Shown: one piece after another, positions 1 to 13,417 of the stretch
How positions within the stretch are numbered: position 1 is the first letter of the stretch
Layout: each line of letters begins with the position of its first letter
Assembly (NCBI GenBank): GCA_964020155.1
Contig: OZ026565.1
Location: forward strand, 3,089,553 to 3,153,552
Direction of reading: 5' to 3'
Length of the DNA: 64,000 nucleotides
Source: Chondrilla cf. caribensis
Lineage: Eukaryota > Porifera > Demospongiae > Chondrillida > Chondrillidae
Notes under the pieces: generated by a model
What the model was told of the DNA's origin: nothing
The model's database searches: none
Seen by the model: only the letters and a program-made list of their open reading frames with translations
Translations under genes and position numbers: made by a program

Positions 1-1852
1 ACCAGTAATCAGAACATGCATAGGTTAAATTCTGTACATCAGTACATCACTATTCTAAGATTTAAAATAATGTGCTAATGCAACATGTCACGTGAATATC
101 ATTTCTGCAAAATGCACAGTACATGTACGTTGAGGATGGTTTTTAAGAAGACCATTCACACTGACACAGAGATGAATGGTCTTCCAGTATTCCGTACATA
201 CAGAGAAACCTTGACTTTTTAACAATTTCTGTCAAATAAAAATGATTTAAATTATAGACAATTTTCACATGTTTCACATACATACAATCCCTATATGGTG
301 GCAGGGCTTCAAGCTGTGTTGGCTAGTCATAACCATTCCCCATAAAAATCATTTCCCCAAGCAACTCCTAGCAACCATGATATTTAATTAATCACCAAGT
401 GCGCACAATGCATGCAGCCCTAACAGCGGAGTAGGTTCACAACCTGATACTAAACTGACAGGATGTTCATGAATTGTAACTCAATTTGTATCTACACACA
501 TACATCATCCCACAGGTCATATTGGAGAAACACACACAATAATCTGCGAAGAAGGCTTCCGAGAAGAACCTTTGTGCGGAAAAGAAAACAACCAAATGGA
601 AAGCTTCTGGTACTTGAAACGCAGGTGTAGGTCAACATTAACACCTGACACCTTTTGATCAATACAAAGCAGCCCTACCATTGGTGTAGGTTTGAGGGTC
701 ATGCACCAAGATGAATGTTCTCCCATGACATGTAACCCTATTTGTATCCACCTCATTTTTCAGAACTTTTACAAAACATACAAAGCATACAGGGAAGATG
801 GCTTCTGAAGCACCTCTCATCCGTCGTACATACGTCATACGTACGTCCGGACATTTAGGACGTATGTACATATGTACAGGCTAACATGATGGATGTGTAC
901 CTGAAGTTGATCAGTTTAAAAAAGACAACAGATGACACGTATCGGTACATTTTCAAAGGCAATGATTTTACAGGTCAACTCAAATCTCCAATATAACTTT
1001 GATGTAAACACTGTGTACTTATAGCACATACGTACATATAGAATCAGTATACAGTGCTTGAAGGACAAGCCATAAAAATTACAATCTTTTTGAAAATGAT
1101 AACAATTTTTTTCTTGGAAAGTACTTTTCTTGTCATAGGATGGGTAGGATTATTGAGGTTCCCAATGTATAAACAATTGTATGCATGACACTTACTATAG
1201 CTGATATAAGAAGAGTTTATGTCTCAAAGGGGAAGACCTATATAGTAGAGGTGACCTCCATACTCCAACACACACTGAAACTACATACCATGCAGGTATG
1301 ACACTCCTGGTATGGGGATAGAGCGATAACAACTTGTTTGGATTATTTTCTACATTCCAAAGAAGCAAAACACTCGAAAATAGTCCTTATCTCTTTCCAA
1401 AGCATGCGTATTGGAAGGGTTCCTTCCAGAAAGTGTGTGACAGAAGAAACCATGGTTGTGGGAATCTAGGGAGGCTCACGAGGGGAAACACGGACGTATC
1501 ATTGTTATAGTAACTGCAGATCTTTTGAAGAGAGGTAGGAAAAAACTCTAAGGGGGTGTACACACGTACACATATGCAATATTGGAAGATGTCATCCAGT
1601 GTCACGCTGAATCTCATTATCGTCAGTAATACAAGCAAATCAATTAATTACAGGAAGCTATTAAATGAGAACATGCAACAGAAAGCTGCCCTTACCTCAT
1701 CACCTGCAACAATATCTCAATGGTTTGGACTGTGAATCTTGAGGTTGCCTGAAACGTGAAAAGCAATGTTACCACTCAAATCAAGTACGCATATTGGGTG
1801 ACTGTTTGTTTTATGAAATTTTGAGTGGCTTCCCACGTAAAACAGCAAACGT

Positions 1853-1900
1853 GTCACAACTTTGTCACCCTCTGGTACAAGGCGGTGACAAAGTTGTGAC
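1853..1900. repeat. Perfect 17-bp inverted repeat
   Basis: Arms GTCACAACTTTGTCACC (1853-1869) and its exact complement (1884-1900) enclose a 14-base loop. A direct partial copy of the right arm follows at once. It could be a small hairpin transposon or a regulatory dyad. Confidence 0.7.
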
Positions 1901-2460
1901 AAGGTTGTGACAAGAGTATAGTCTATAGCCCGTACTAAATTGTGTTAGCCTGCATGTGAGCAAGGTTGTACGTACATGGTTGCCTACAATTTCAAATTAC
2001 ACCATTGGATACAAATCTGTACACAAGTTTGTACACATCTGTGCTATTTTCATGCACATTTCGGGTACATACGTATTTACACCCACTTAATTATATTCAG
2101 CCGTCCTAATCAATTAAACCGCCAATTCTCATGCAATAATAATACCAAGAATACAACTATGCATGCAATTCCCGGCACCAATATGACATAAATCAGAAAA
2201 AAAGTTCAAATTTAGACCTCCCACATACAGCTAGGAGACCAGATCGTGAGCTACAATGCTAGTATTCACAATTTCAGAATGTAAATTGAAAGGATGTGTT
2301 GCTTGCAAATGGCCGACTGAAGGAATAGCGGTAAGTGGTGAATGTAACGTAAAGTATATAAGAAAAAATGATCTTCTGGTAAAATGTAGACATGCTTGAC
2401 TCAAATGGATACTTCACATCACAAATGGTTAAACAGGTACCATTAATGCACATGTACTTG

Positions 2461-2640
2461 TATCCTGGTTGAGGGATAGATCAAAGGATTAACTGTGCGT
2501 ACATAAGCCATGTAAAACAGGTCAGTGATCCAGCACAGGTCACCAGACAGGTTTCATTGCTAGGATTATTTCCGTGAGAACAAGGCAGGGAATTAGTAAA
2601 CACATTTCTATTGCATATATTATGTTGTATTGAGAGATCT
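2461..2640 (+). repeat. Dispersed repeat family R1, copy 1
   Basis: About 170 bp reappear in reverse orientation at 10190-10365 and in part at 57180-57270. Shared words include CATAAGCCATGTA, CAGGTCACCAGACAGGTTTC and, in two copies, GAACAAGGCAGG. The copies are clearly diverged. I saw no coding potential or terminal repeats, so the class is unknown. Confidence 0.6.
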
Positions 2641-2690
2641 GTATATTTGCTGTATAAAGTGTCTATCATTCACCAACCCAAGATACAAGT

Positions 2691-2813
2691 TAGTTATATC
2701 CTGCCTAGGTGTGCTGCAGCAGATAAAGTGCTAACAGATTACCTCAGGCTTCACCCTTGGTAACCAATTAGCACTTTATATCTGCTGCAGCACACCTAAA
2801 CAGAATATAACTA
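2691..2813. repeat. Foldback hairpin element
   Basis: Arms of about 44 bp (2691-2734 and 2768-2813) pair almost completely; both contain AGGTGTGCTGCAG on the appropriate strand. The loop region contains ACCTCAGGCTTCACCCTTGG, a sequence closely echoed in the loop of the hairpin at 4484-4619. It has the shape of a non-autonomous foldback transposon. No convincing target duplication was found. Confidence 0.7.
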
Positions 2814-3732
2814 TTACAAACGTCATGCTTAACAGGAAGAAATATCGAGTACGAATCTGTGATGTGTATCAATGTATCGAGGACACTACATGCACATTAG
2901 AAGTTGAATAATCCACTATTGATGTAAATACTAACTATAAGATCACACACATTTGACCATTAGATAACACATTCTAAACTATGAGATCACATATCCATCC
3001 AAAATACATATTATGTAATTACTTTCCGCTACAGTTATAAATGCCAAGCTACATTCAAGTTGACACATGCAGTAGGTTAACCATGGCAACGGAATGTTGC
3101 GTCTTTATGCTACAACCCGCACCAGCTGCTGTCATGCAAGATGCGAATGACTGTAAAACACTAGAAGCATTTCCTAAAAAACGATTGCTACAGATGACTT
3201 ATGAAGGCACCTTGACAAATACCTAACAAAGGATGTCAACCCATACATAGTACAGGGCTTCAACACACACAATTGATTTCACATTTTTTCTAGGTCTGGT
3301 AACCTACAGTTGTAGGGCAATGTTGCCAAGTTTGATGCAAGGCGTACCTCGTAGGGTTGTGGGGTCAATAGCCAAGGTTTAGGGGGCTTCCTGTGGTCCC
3401 CTCTACCACAGAAATCCACCCCTAACGGATACAAATGCAGACAAGAAAATATTTATGTGCATATGAAGGTACATCACGCACAGATGCATGATGTACGTAC
3501 ATTTATATGTCCATAACTTTACATCACAATATCATGCAGTAGAAACGCATCAAGACAAACTTTAAGGGACCCACAAAATCAGTTCTTGCTATCAGATGTT
3601 CTTTTCATCAGCATTCACTATCACGTGTACACTACTACAGCAAACCAAATAATGCTCAAAAATTGGTTTGTGTTAAGCAGAAATTTGTTTTGAAGGTGCT
3701 TGTCTAAATGAGGTTCTACTGTATATATAATA

Positions 3733-4350
3733 CAGTGGGACCCCTATAATCCGGCCCCCTGAAATACGGGCACTGCGCTAAAACAGACACATAATCTTGG
3801 AACCAACTTTTTCCGTATTGTAATGTATGTAAAATGCCCCCTGAAAAACGGACTTTCATTATTCCATAAAACGAACAGGAAAATATGAACCAGTGTATAC
3901 AAATCAGCATTAATTATACACAATAAAGCGGACAAATCAAAGTTTCTGAGGCTGTAAGATTTTCTCTAGGTTGGCCATCAATAGCTGTGGTCCTAACAAT
4001 CTATACGTTCAGGGGATTTTGAGGTCAAAATGTGATCATTAGGAAGTATTTGTTACGCAGACGATTTGGATTGTACCGTATTAGCTCATGTCTCTGAGAA
4101 ATTTGACTTCGACAAAGTGTCTAGAACTCGAAGTGTCTAGAATTCTTACAACTAGACAAATTTCTTATTGCTCCCTATACGCAACGTGTCTTTTGCCACC
4201 CAATATTATGGCCGCCGAGTTACGCTCCTGCATCATGCCTACCATTTGTAGTTCATTATGTCCACTAATTTCAATCCAAAGTACATGTTATTGAAATAAA
4301 GACACCCCTATAACCAGGGTACGAAAAGACTGACCCAAGGTGTCCCACTG
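3733..4350. mobile_element. Non-autonomous pogo/Tigger-like DNA element
   Basis: The ends are CAGTGGGAC and GTCCCACTG, flanked on both sides by TA, the target of Tc1/mariner/pogo elements. Both termini also contain versions of CCTATAA(T/C)C near the end. The 618-bp interior has no long open frame, so movement would depend on a transposase elsewhere. The superfamily is inferred from the TA duplication and the end sequence. Confidence 0.65.
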
Positions 4351-4483
4351 TATACACACATGTATCCTGATTGGCAGCAACATCCAATAGACTGACATGG
4401 GATCCTTGAGATCTCCAGATGTGATAATTAATCAGTCAATTAGCTATTAAAAGGTCAGTAAGTGGCTATCAGGATACATGTCG

Positions 4484-4619
4484 TTTATATCACCTTTGGG
4501 AAGGAAACACAGGAAATGAAACCCTTAAGGAACACCTCAGGCTTTGCCCTCTGTATCCCACGTAAAGGATCCATTCCCTGTGTCTCTCCTAAAGGTGAAA
4601 GAATATAAAATACATGTAT
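4484..4619. repeat. Foldback hairpin element
   Basis: Imperfect arms start ATACATGT and end ACATGTAT. Both contain the CACCTTT word and an ACACAGG word in opposite orientation. The loop ACACCTCAGGCTTTGCCCT resembles the loop of the 2691-2813 hairpin although the stems differ in sequence. Confidence 0.6.
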
Positions 4620-4913
4620 TATATACATAAATGCATACATACCGTACATAAATTATGCACTGTATCATATTCTATAGGTATCACGTGCACACACAAGAAA
4701 ATTGTGCATATACTGTATGTGCATACATACAGGACATTATGTATTACTTCAAGCATGCACGCACATACACACATTATGCGTACATACATACATGAATGCA
4801 TGTGACCTATGACGCATGCACTACTAAGAATTACAAATATCTGTGAGAAGGTGCATATTGAGATACAGTGTGAGCCATACAGGTTGCTGTGTTAGCTCTG
4901 ATCATAGAAATAG

Positions 4914-5462
4914 AAGTATGAGAGCAATAGAGTGTAAGTGGAGTGTAGACTCGGTGTAAGTGGAGTGTAGACTCACTGTGAGTGGTGTGTAGACACAGTG
5001 TGAGTGGAATGTAGACTCAGTGTGAGTGGAGTGTAGACTCAGAGCGAGTGGAGTGTAAGATGCAGTGTGAGTGGAGTGTAGGACACAGTGAGTGGAGTGT
5101 ATACTCACTGTGTGTGGAGTGTAGACACAGTGTGAGTGGAGTGTAGACTCAGTGTGAGTGGAGTGTAAGATGCAGTGTGAGTGGAGTGTAGGACACAGTG
5201 AGTGGAGTGTATACTCACTGTGTGTGGAGTGTAGACACAGCGTGAGTGGAGTGTAGACTCAGTGTGAGTGGAGTGTAGACTCAGAGCGAGTGGAGTGTAA
5301 GATGCAGTGTGAGTGGAGTGTAGGACACAGTGAGTGGAGTGTATACTCACTGTGTGTGGAGTGTAGACTCAGTGTGTGTGGAGTGTAGACTCAGTGTGTG
5401 TGGAGTGTAGACTCAGTGTGTATGGAGTGTAGACTCAGTGTGTGTGGAGTGTAGACTCAGTA
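4914..5462 (+). repeat. Minisatellite, unit about 20-22 bp
   Basis: A tandem array based on GAGTGTAGACTCAGTGTGAG with variants (AAGATGCAG, GACACAG, TATACTCACTG). The variants recur in the same order at about 5052, 5162 and 5296, giving a higher-order period of roughly 110-130 bp. The long open frames on the minus strand come from the periodic sequence and are not genes. Confidence 0.85.
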
Positions 5463-7535
5463 TAGTTTACAAATGTCCACAAGTGAGTTATACACATCAA
5501 ATCCACCATACCCAGAACTACGTACATTGCATAGCACTCAATTGTCGAGGGATACAATTTCCACACTTTCCATTCTAGGAATTTGGAAATTTTCCATGCT
5601 TGAAGTATATAACGTGGAACGTTGATTCAAGTATTGAATTTTTCGAAATTGCAACCTTCACTGTTGAAGCATGGAAATTTGGTACAATTATGGTATCGCT
5701 CCACACAACACCGACCACAGTAATGGTAAAAACTGTTCAAGCAGAATACAAGAGGCTGTTGCTGAGCAACCGCAAAGGTGATAGCCAGCGGTGATCAGCT
5801 GTGATGTACGTACATACGTACATACGTACATCACCACCCAGGCGAAAACTCCTCAAGCGGGTATGTGGGAAAGTAATCTGAAATATTCTAAACTGCTATC
5901 ACCTACTAGTGTAAACACATACCAACATGTGTACCCTTTGCAACGCAATTATACAATAACATTGCCAAATAAGCTTATAAGTAGAAAGAAAGTGTCACAT
6001 AGGGGATAGATACATATGTATGTGGGCACACAATGACGAGCATGCACAGTACGTCAACATATGGCCACATGTGGTCAACCAAGTACTGAGGAATTGGTGG
6101 AATTCCAGGTATTCGAGGAAGGGATTACTCTGATATTTCAAAAACTCTATCAACAATAAAAATTATTGGTGAGCACGTTCAAAGGTGTTAACGACATAAC
6201 ACATCGACAAAGGTCATTAATCACTCACAATTAGTGTTCTTAGAATCTACATTTTAGCCCTGAGTTTGTACAGCTGCAGGTACCAAATATGGTAGTGAAG
6301 CCACAGTCATTTTTCAAATGCAACCACTCACTGTGTTGACCCACACTTCATCCTGTGCTTAGCAACCACCACGTAATGGACACCTACAGGGATGGAAGCA
6401 GGGTAGGTTTGTTAGGATTATGATTAAAGGAAGCTCAGTATGACATGTAACCCAATACAAGACCGCAGTGCTCTCATAGCACATACACCTACGTACATTC
6501 ATATATGGGCTTCTTATCCCATTTGGTATCACATCTGGTCATCACTTATGGCACACAATTGCACAGTGCCTAGTATAGAGGAAGTGGTTTTCCAATAGAA
6601 GCTCAATTAGGAGAAATTTCCAGTCATTACATAGGAAGCTTCTTCTAGGTGTCTACCAATAGTGCTGCTTAAATTTCCAATAATAAGACCTACCTATCTT
6701 TCCAATTTCAAATTTGTACTAGCCAGGTTCTAATTACATTGCAAACTCAGAGAACGATTCTAACAATTGTGCTTAATGAAACGGAATTACCCAAAATCAG
6801 AAAAAGTTCAATGGTCGCACACTGTAAGCTGGACGTGTTGGAAAAATCGGTTTGGATTCGGGAGTATTAAGAAACACAGTCTGGTGAAGAGTATGGGTCT
6901 TTATCAGGGTATTTCAAACCAGTGGGTCGTCTTCATACCCATCGATACTCTTACAATATTGACACTATTACCCACTTATGCATACTAATCCAATGATTGA
7001 TACAACACCACTTGCAATACAGCAGTGTGTCACTATGTAAGAACATGTGGTCACAACAATTTGCAGGTGTTGGTGTCCATAATGAAGGCTCTACATACAT
7101 TACATCCTGTGGTCTATTTAGACGGATTGTGTAGTGAGTGGAATGACCGTCCATGGCTTTAATTAGCAAGGGAACATATCAATATCACACAACTGGTACT
7201 TAGGAACACCTAAAGGTGGATATCTACGCCTGATCTAATACTAGTGTTCCATTGCTCAAGAATGCATTGATGATTGATAAGCATTTCATGGTCAATAGCC
7301 GTAATTTATGTGATTAGTACGTACATTGTAATCATAGAAAACCCAAGATTCTAATAGATGTGGACATACGTATGTAATAGGGGGTGTGAGACCGCCCAAA
7401 CCAACCACTCAACAGAAAAGATACTAAACTACTGTTAGCAGTAACAAACCAATACTCTCATAATATCTGGACTGATACCAACATATATTTACCCAATCAT
7501 CCGCACAACGTAACTTGCAATACACAGCTGGCACA

Positions 7536-7687
7536 GCAATGTAAAAGGCTTGTATGTGGTTCATATGCACTTTATTTGGAAGTTTGCATCATGGCACACC
7601 GGTACACCGTGACTTGTAATACACCAGTGTGCCACTACGAAACTTCCAAATAAGGTGCTTGTGAACCACATACACGCATTTACATTG
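7536..7687. repeat. Foldback hairpin element
   Basis: Arms of about 48 bp (7536-7583 and 7639-7687) pair imperfectly, both carrying CTTCCAAATAA and GGTTCA words on opposite strands. The loop contains a second dyad, GGCACAC with GTGTGCC. A related loop word, CTTGYAATACA, also occurs near 7011 and 7513. Confidence 0.65.
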
Positions 7688-8395
7688 CTTTCTGGTCATG
7701 TAAGCACAGCACAGGATGGTCACATCATTGCGTTACATGTGAGAGAACTGGAGCAGGCCATGTCGTTCACACTATTACCTCAGTGATGATCGCAAAGTGT
7801 GACATGCCATCCATACAGTGAGGAGAAATTGGCAAAATACTTCATTACGGTTCATTAATCACGCTGGTCAATTGTACTCGAAACATGAAATTAGTTGAAT
7901 CTGGCATTCATACATTCATAAGGTTGCTCTGAAGCGGGAGCTAGTCAACCCGTCTAGGGCAAACCTTGCAATGCCGTGAGGTTATGACCATAGCATTCCA
8001 TTGAGAAATTACTTGTTTCTTAGGATACAATGACAGCTGTATTCCACGTCAGCTAGACAACTGATGCACCAAGGAAGCCGCTGGTGATCTGGAATCAAAC
8101 ATTCCAGCATCGAGATCACATGGCAATCAAGCATGACGAGCCATAAGGACGACCTCAGGAAGACAAGCCCTTTGAAACACCTCCAGATTGTACCTATTAG
8201 CCACATTCCACTACAAGTTGTTTAACTCTGGATCTTTACGTCTCTTATGACTGTAGTAAGGACTGATTCGCACATGTACATATTATACGTACATACAAAT
8301 GAAGCAAGGTTCAATATTGAGGAATAAATCATGTTTTCCACTCATTGTCATCAATTGAAAGTACACAAATCACATAACAAGTAATAGATAAACCC

Positions 8396-8600
8396 CTGGA
8401 TGTCAGTGATTGTATGGATGCTAATTGACATCGATCAATCAATTAACCTGACTTGTCTCCTGACTCAACAGTTATTACATGGTGTCTCAATAAAAACACA
8501 GTTCCAGTTAATATTACATGGTAGTTGATTGGATCAAAGCAATACGGTTCACTTCAAATGGCAACATCCATGGTAACATTGCAGTAGTTGATAAAATATC
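8396..8600 (+). repeat. Dispersed repeat family R2, copy 1
   Basis: About 185 bp align in the same orientation with 14622-14805, inside an intron of the secreted-protein gene. Shared words include AATTGACATC, TCAATCAATTAACC and AGTTGATTGGATC. No terminal repeats or coding frame were seen. Confidence 0.55.
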
Positions 8601-9017
8601 AAAACAAACATACAACAGTCATACTTGTATGTCCATACATATGTACGTACATAAAATACTATACATAATGCTCACTACATACATACGTACCTAAAAACAC
8701 GTCAGTCAGTTGTGCATAGTGTATCAAGACATGCTCAACAGTTATCTAGGCAGACTACCTGTTCACAGACTCTCTGAAGAGGAACTCTATGTATAGAGCT
8801 CCCTGTACATCCACCTATAGCTCTCATACATTTGTATGTCTACCAATGTGAACCTGTTATTTACACTGGAAACTTTCTTATAGGGCTATTAGTACAATGC
8901 AGACGTTTATAGACAAAGCGATAGGCATGCGTATACGCATGTAGGCCTGTACTTATGTATGCACAAATACATACGTACATGGGATCACTACGTAGCAACC
9001 TCTCTCTCTTTCTGTGC

Positions 9018-9099
9018 ATGTGTTTGTGTGTGTGTGCATGTGTAGTACGCGCGTGTGTGTGTGTGCATGTGTGCATGTGTGTGTACATACGTATGTATA

Positions 9100-9149
<50 letters not shown>

Positions 9150-9275
9150 TGCACGTGTGTATGCATATGTCTAAGTGTGTGTATGGGTGCATGCATGTGT
9201 GTGTGTGTGTGTACGTCTGAGTGTCTGGTCATGTGTCTGTGTGTGTGTCTGAGTGTGTACACACATGTGCGTGCG
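9018..9275 (+). repeat. (TG)n microsatellite with interruptions
   Basis: The longest uninterrupted TG run is at 9103-9143. Diverged TG-rich sequence with short ACGTAC and GCATG interruptions lies on either side. Confidence 0.9.
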
Positions 9276-10189
9276 TGTTGTGGATTGAATTGACACGCCT
9301 ACATGTGGCTTCTCCTGCATTGTGTGCACAAACACATCCATAATATCAATTTGACAATTCTTGTCAACTTGGTTCATTGAACAGGTTTGAAGTAATTATT
9401 ACCACTCTGCTACAAGGTTGAGCTAGAGGTATTGCAGAATACGTACACATAACATAAAGGTCAACCTCAACATCCTTTTTGCGATCACGTTGGCTATCAT
9501 GAGGATACCACGGGTTGTAACCCATCGGTGAAGATTACGGAAACAAGTAATTCAAGTTAAAAAAAACTCATGGGGAAAACTCATGGGGTTGCCCCCTACG
9601 CCCACGAATTACTTGTGTGTCTGTTTCAGGCACAAAAGAACCTCTGCAGAGGACACTAGGTTCAATGAAGTCTTCACACTCAGAGGTAAAAAATATACAC
9701 TCGGGGTTTCCCCCAAAGGGGGGTACCAGGGCGCTCCCCCCCTTTATTCTCTGTTCTGTGACAACAATTTTTTGTTAGAATAAAGATTTATAATATTATT
9801 GTGTTAAGTGTTAAAGCAGTATTGATAATTATACATCAAAACATTCATAGTGACCCTCCCCCCCTCCCCCCTTTATTTTTTTTCTGGGGGAAACACTGTA
9901 CCCTTCAATAATGGTGACAAATACAATTTCTCAATTGCACTACATACACTCAAAGTATACATACCTATAGACTCATCATTAATAAAAATGTTTGAATTAT
10001 ACTTCTCAACATGACTATTGTGAGAAGAAAACTCTCGTAAGTGATAGAAAACGTACAAAGCTATGGTATGTACAGTGGACAAATTCCATGGGTTGAACAT
10101 ATGTCACCTAAACATAGGCTACATACGTATGTGCATTCTTGGAATATATCACAATTGACAATTTATACTGTAAACATGCGCATAGCTCA

Positions 10190-10365
10190 ATAACAGTTTA
10201 TATGCAACAGATATGTGTTTACTGATTTCCTGCCTTGTTCTCACACAATTGATCCTAATAATGAAACCTGTCTGGTGACCTGTGCTGTATCACTGACCTG
10301 TGTCACATGGCTTATGTATGCACAGTTTTTCCTTTGACCAACCCCTCAACCGAGATACAATACAT
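10190..10365 (-). repeat. Dispersed repeat family R1, copy 2 (inverted)
   Basis: This matches 2461-2640 in reverse orientation, with GAAACCTGTCTGGTGACCTG as the clearest shared block. Confidence 0.6.
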
Positions 10366-10430
10366 ACATACACACGAGGTTGAAAGCATCAATAAAGCTA
10401 TCAAACACATCACAGTAGTATAATCACCGA

Positions 10431-11313
10431 GCGGTTTATACCGCGAGGTTATCTGTTTCCGTCGCACAGGGCTGTCCAGAGTTGGCGCCCACTCATTTGA
10501 TTAATTTCCGGGTTACAAAGTCTCGATTTTGTCCCATTTGTACTTTCTTTCGCCGAGAGTTTCAAAGTGCTTGTGAACGAAAATCGATATTGGTCAATGC
10601 TGACGTGAGCGGGCATCGGCATGCTACAGAATCATGTAAAGAACGTTCGTACAGACAAACCAGAGTTTGCGCAATGCGTAAGAGAAGGCAACTCACATTT
10701 CTTTCCTTCACGGTTGCACTCTCCTCGCTATGTAATCGGCAGACCTCTTAAAACACGAACTAGTAAGTTATCTAAAAATTCTGAATAACGATTTTCGAGT
10801 TTCCTTTCGGCGCAAGTGGGGTATGTCGTTACGTAGTTCGGGACCTAGAATTGGCCGGCCATGATGGCGTCCATCTTGTCAGCCATTTGCAAATATTATA
10901 TGACGTCATGGCATGTGGGCATGCGCATGCCATGGAAGGTTTTTTGGTTTTTTTTTTTCTTTCAAAAGTTACCTAATCTTATAATACAATTGTTTATGTA
11001 CGTCTACGTAGACTAGATCTACTTTTCTTCCATAGCGAGGTTCTGCACAAAGTGCACACCTAGTTATTATTATTATCCAGAGCTTCTAAGGGAATTTCTC
11101 AACTTTGAATATATTCTTTAACAAAATCCCCAAAAACAACACCACATGTAGCCATAGTAACATGTGGTTGAGAACTTTTATGGTTCCAACATGTCCCCTA
11201 CACTGTCAGTTAATGGAATTCCTGGAATATTTCACCCAATGACGTAGTCCCTCCTGGAATGGTGACATCACCAGATGTGGGAGTATCAATTAGTTCCAGC
11301 TGTTGAGATTTGG
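10431..11313 (+). promoter_or_regulatory. CpG-richer region upstream of the secreted-protein gene
   Basis: CpG density rises locally (about 10440-10860) compared with the surrounding AT-rich sequence. It contains a perfect CRE-type palindrome TGACGTCA at 10901-10908, an octamer-like ATTTGCAAAT just before it, and two ATGGCG-type words at about 10860-10880 like those bound by YY1. The motifs are seen; their use as a promoter is inference. It could equally be the promoter of an unannotated transcript. Confidence 0.35.
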
Positions 11314-11321
11314 TATAAAAG
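11314..11321 (+). promoter_or_regulatory. TATA box of the secreted-protein gene
   Basis: TATAAAAG lies 112 bases before the ATG at 11433. This is a normal position for a TATA-driven start site near 11345 with a leader of about 90 bases. Confidence 0.65.
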
Positions 11322-11432
11322 GACTGCACTCTGCAGCTGAGAGCATCAACGTTTCTGCAAAACCAGAAAACCAGACTGAGTTGAGAAATCATATCAAGTG
11401 AAACCCCTGGAATTAGGTCTCATTTTTCAAAG

Positions 11433-12592
11433 ATGAATATTCTAGCTGTCTTAGCTGTTGGTGAGTGAATTTAGCTCTTGGAGATTACTGTATTTACTTT
11501 CTCCGTGTGTACAAACTATCAAATTAGTGATTTCATCGTAAATTACAAGATCATAGTTGACATAATGTACAATATTAAAGTGCATACTACACACAAATGA
11601 CGAGATTTACACAAATCTTAACTCTTTCAAATGCAGTGTTACTGATTTCTGTCTCAACGACTCAAGCGGGAAAAGCATGCCACATGCCAATCTCAGGCAT
11701 TCGAGCCTACTACTCTGTTTCGGACAACATTTGGAGGATAGAAGTTTCCTGGAGTAACGAGAGTCCCACTTGTAGCAAAGTGGAATTGATGGGAGAAACA
11801 GCTGAAAGTGAAGAATTCCAAAGGATTTCATGGAGTCGCTGTGAGTGTGTGGGAGAACAGTATTGCCGAAATATACAACTGTTCACAATATAAATGTGAT
11901 ACATACGTATGTATTTGTGCACTAAGTAGTGGTAGGTACTGCGAATATTCACATAACAACTTAACAAAATCAGCTACAGAAAGAAACACTGTATTCCACA
12001 TATCAGTTGATTTAAACCTGTAGACAGACACACTATTTCCAACTACTCTATACTTAATTTAATCTCACTCTGTACACTCAATCTCAGCTCAACAATTATG
12101 CATAATATTATCTCTCTCACATCAGGTGAATCAGGAAGGTACTGCTACTTCAATGCTACAAAACAGTCTTGCCAGAAGGGGCAATCCAAGTACACAAGCA
12201 TGAAGATTGTAACCAACTGCGTACAGGCTTGCAATTCAGCTGCAACACCAACATTCACAAGTACCTTAGCAGCTTATGAACAACCTTATAAGTCATATTG
12301 CTGACACTACTGTTAATACTTCCCTCTAGTTGGCAACCTCTTGGTGAATAAAGAGCCATGTAAAGAAGTCTTCCTTCCTGGATCTAACTCTCTCAAGAAG
12401 AATACGGGCCTGGTGTTCAAGGAATGCAGCAGGAATAACACTTGTTCTAAAGCCGGATACCACAGTGGACCTGGGTGCTACTGTAGCGATGGGTTTAGAG
12501 TGAACAAAACCTCTGGGTTGTGTGTGGCCAATGACAAGTGCCCAGACTTGGAACCAGTTATACCCCTTGAACTAGGTACATGAGTGATTCAA

Positions 12593-12658
<66 letters not shown>

Positions 12659-13377
12659 CATGTGTGTGGGTGGGTGTGGCTGTGTGCATGTGTGAGCAGG
12701 TGTGTATTTGGCTGTGGGGGTGTATGTACATGTGTGTACATGTTTGTCTGTGCTTGTGAGTACTGTATATACATACATACGTACATACATAGATGCAAAT
12801 TATGTGCTTGAGTGGAGACAACATTGAAATGAATACAATTGCAATGACATTCTCTGCACATTTGTCCTCTACAGCTGTTGCCAATTGCACTACACATGGA
12901 GATCTCAATGGAGTTATAGTGGGTTGGAAGGTGTCATTACATCGCAGATACCACTTCAACATAAGAGATTCCTATGGAAATGGAAAAGGTTAGATTCCTG
13001 CTTTATTCCATTGACTAGGTATCTACGTATGTATGCGCATACAATTAACTGCGATTCTGTCAATAGAGGGGACAGTCTCCAGCAAAACGAACGAAGGCAT
13101 GGGATTCCGGGTGACAGGGTCAATCGGTAGACTGACCATCCCCTCCACCCTCCCCACGGGAACCTACACCATCACAGTCACTGATATCGTCTCTGACAAG
13201 AAGTACAACGAGACAAAAAAATTCAACATACAGAAAGGTACATACATACTTATGTCTGTTGGTACATATGTACATGACAAATTGAAGCAACTATGTGAAA
13301 CCAATATATACACAGCATACTTGTATGAGAGTAATATACGTAGCTACACGACATATACACAATATAGTCACTCTGCA

Positions 13378-13417
<40 letters not shown>

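Larger units (their letters stand above)
1..10430. other. Gene-poor region with repeats only
   Basis: No reading frame here shows a recognisable domain, and I could not chain short frames into a multi-exon gene with phased GT-AG junctions. The stretch is AT-rich, with many copies of the short palindromic words TACGTA and GTAC. The distinct structures I could support (inverted repeats, a pogo-like element, a minisatellite, two dispersed repeats and a TG tract) are listed separately. Between 9560 and 9900 there are runs of G and C with weak inverted symmetry that I could not assign. A non-coding RNA or a rapidly evolving gene could be missed by eye. Confidence 0.6.

Noticed and set aside
4902..5350. 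Minus-strand frames with His-Ser-Thr repeats
   Set aside because: Periodic output of the minisatellite at 4914-5462.
11637..12260. Kunitz inhibitor domain in the secreted protein
   Set aside because: Only the C-terminal part (YFNATKQSC to NCVQAC) is reminiscent. The six-cysteine Kunitz spacing and the GPC motif are not present, so it is mentioned only as a weak resemblance.
12098..12303. Stop codon at 12301-12303 as the end of a short protein
   Set aside because: A GT donor at 12261 removes it. The spliced frame continues into the TIL exon with correct phase, and all later exons fit.
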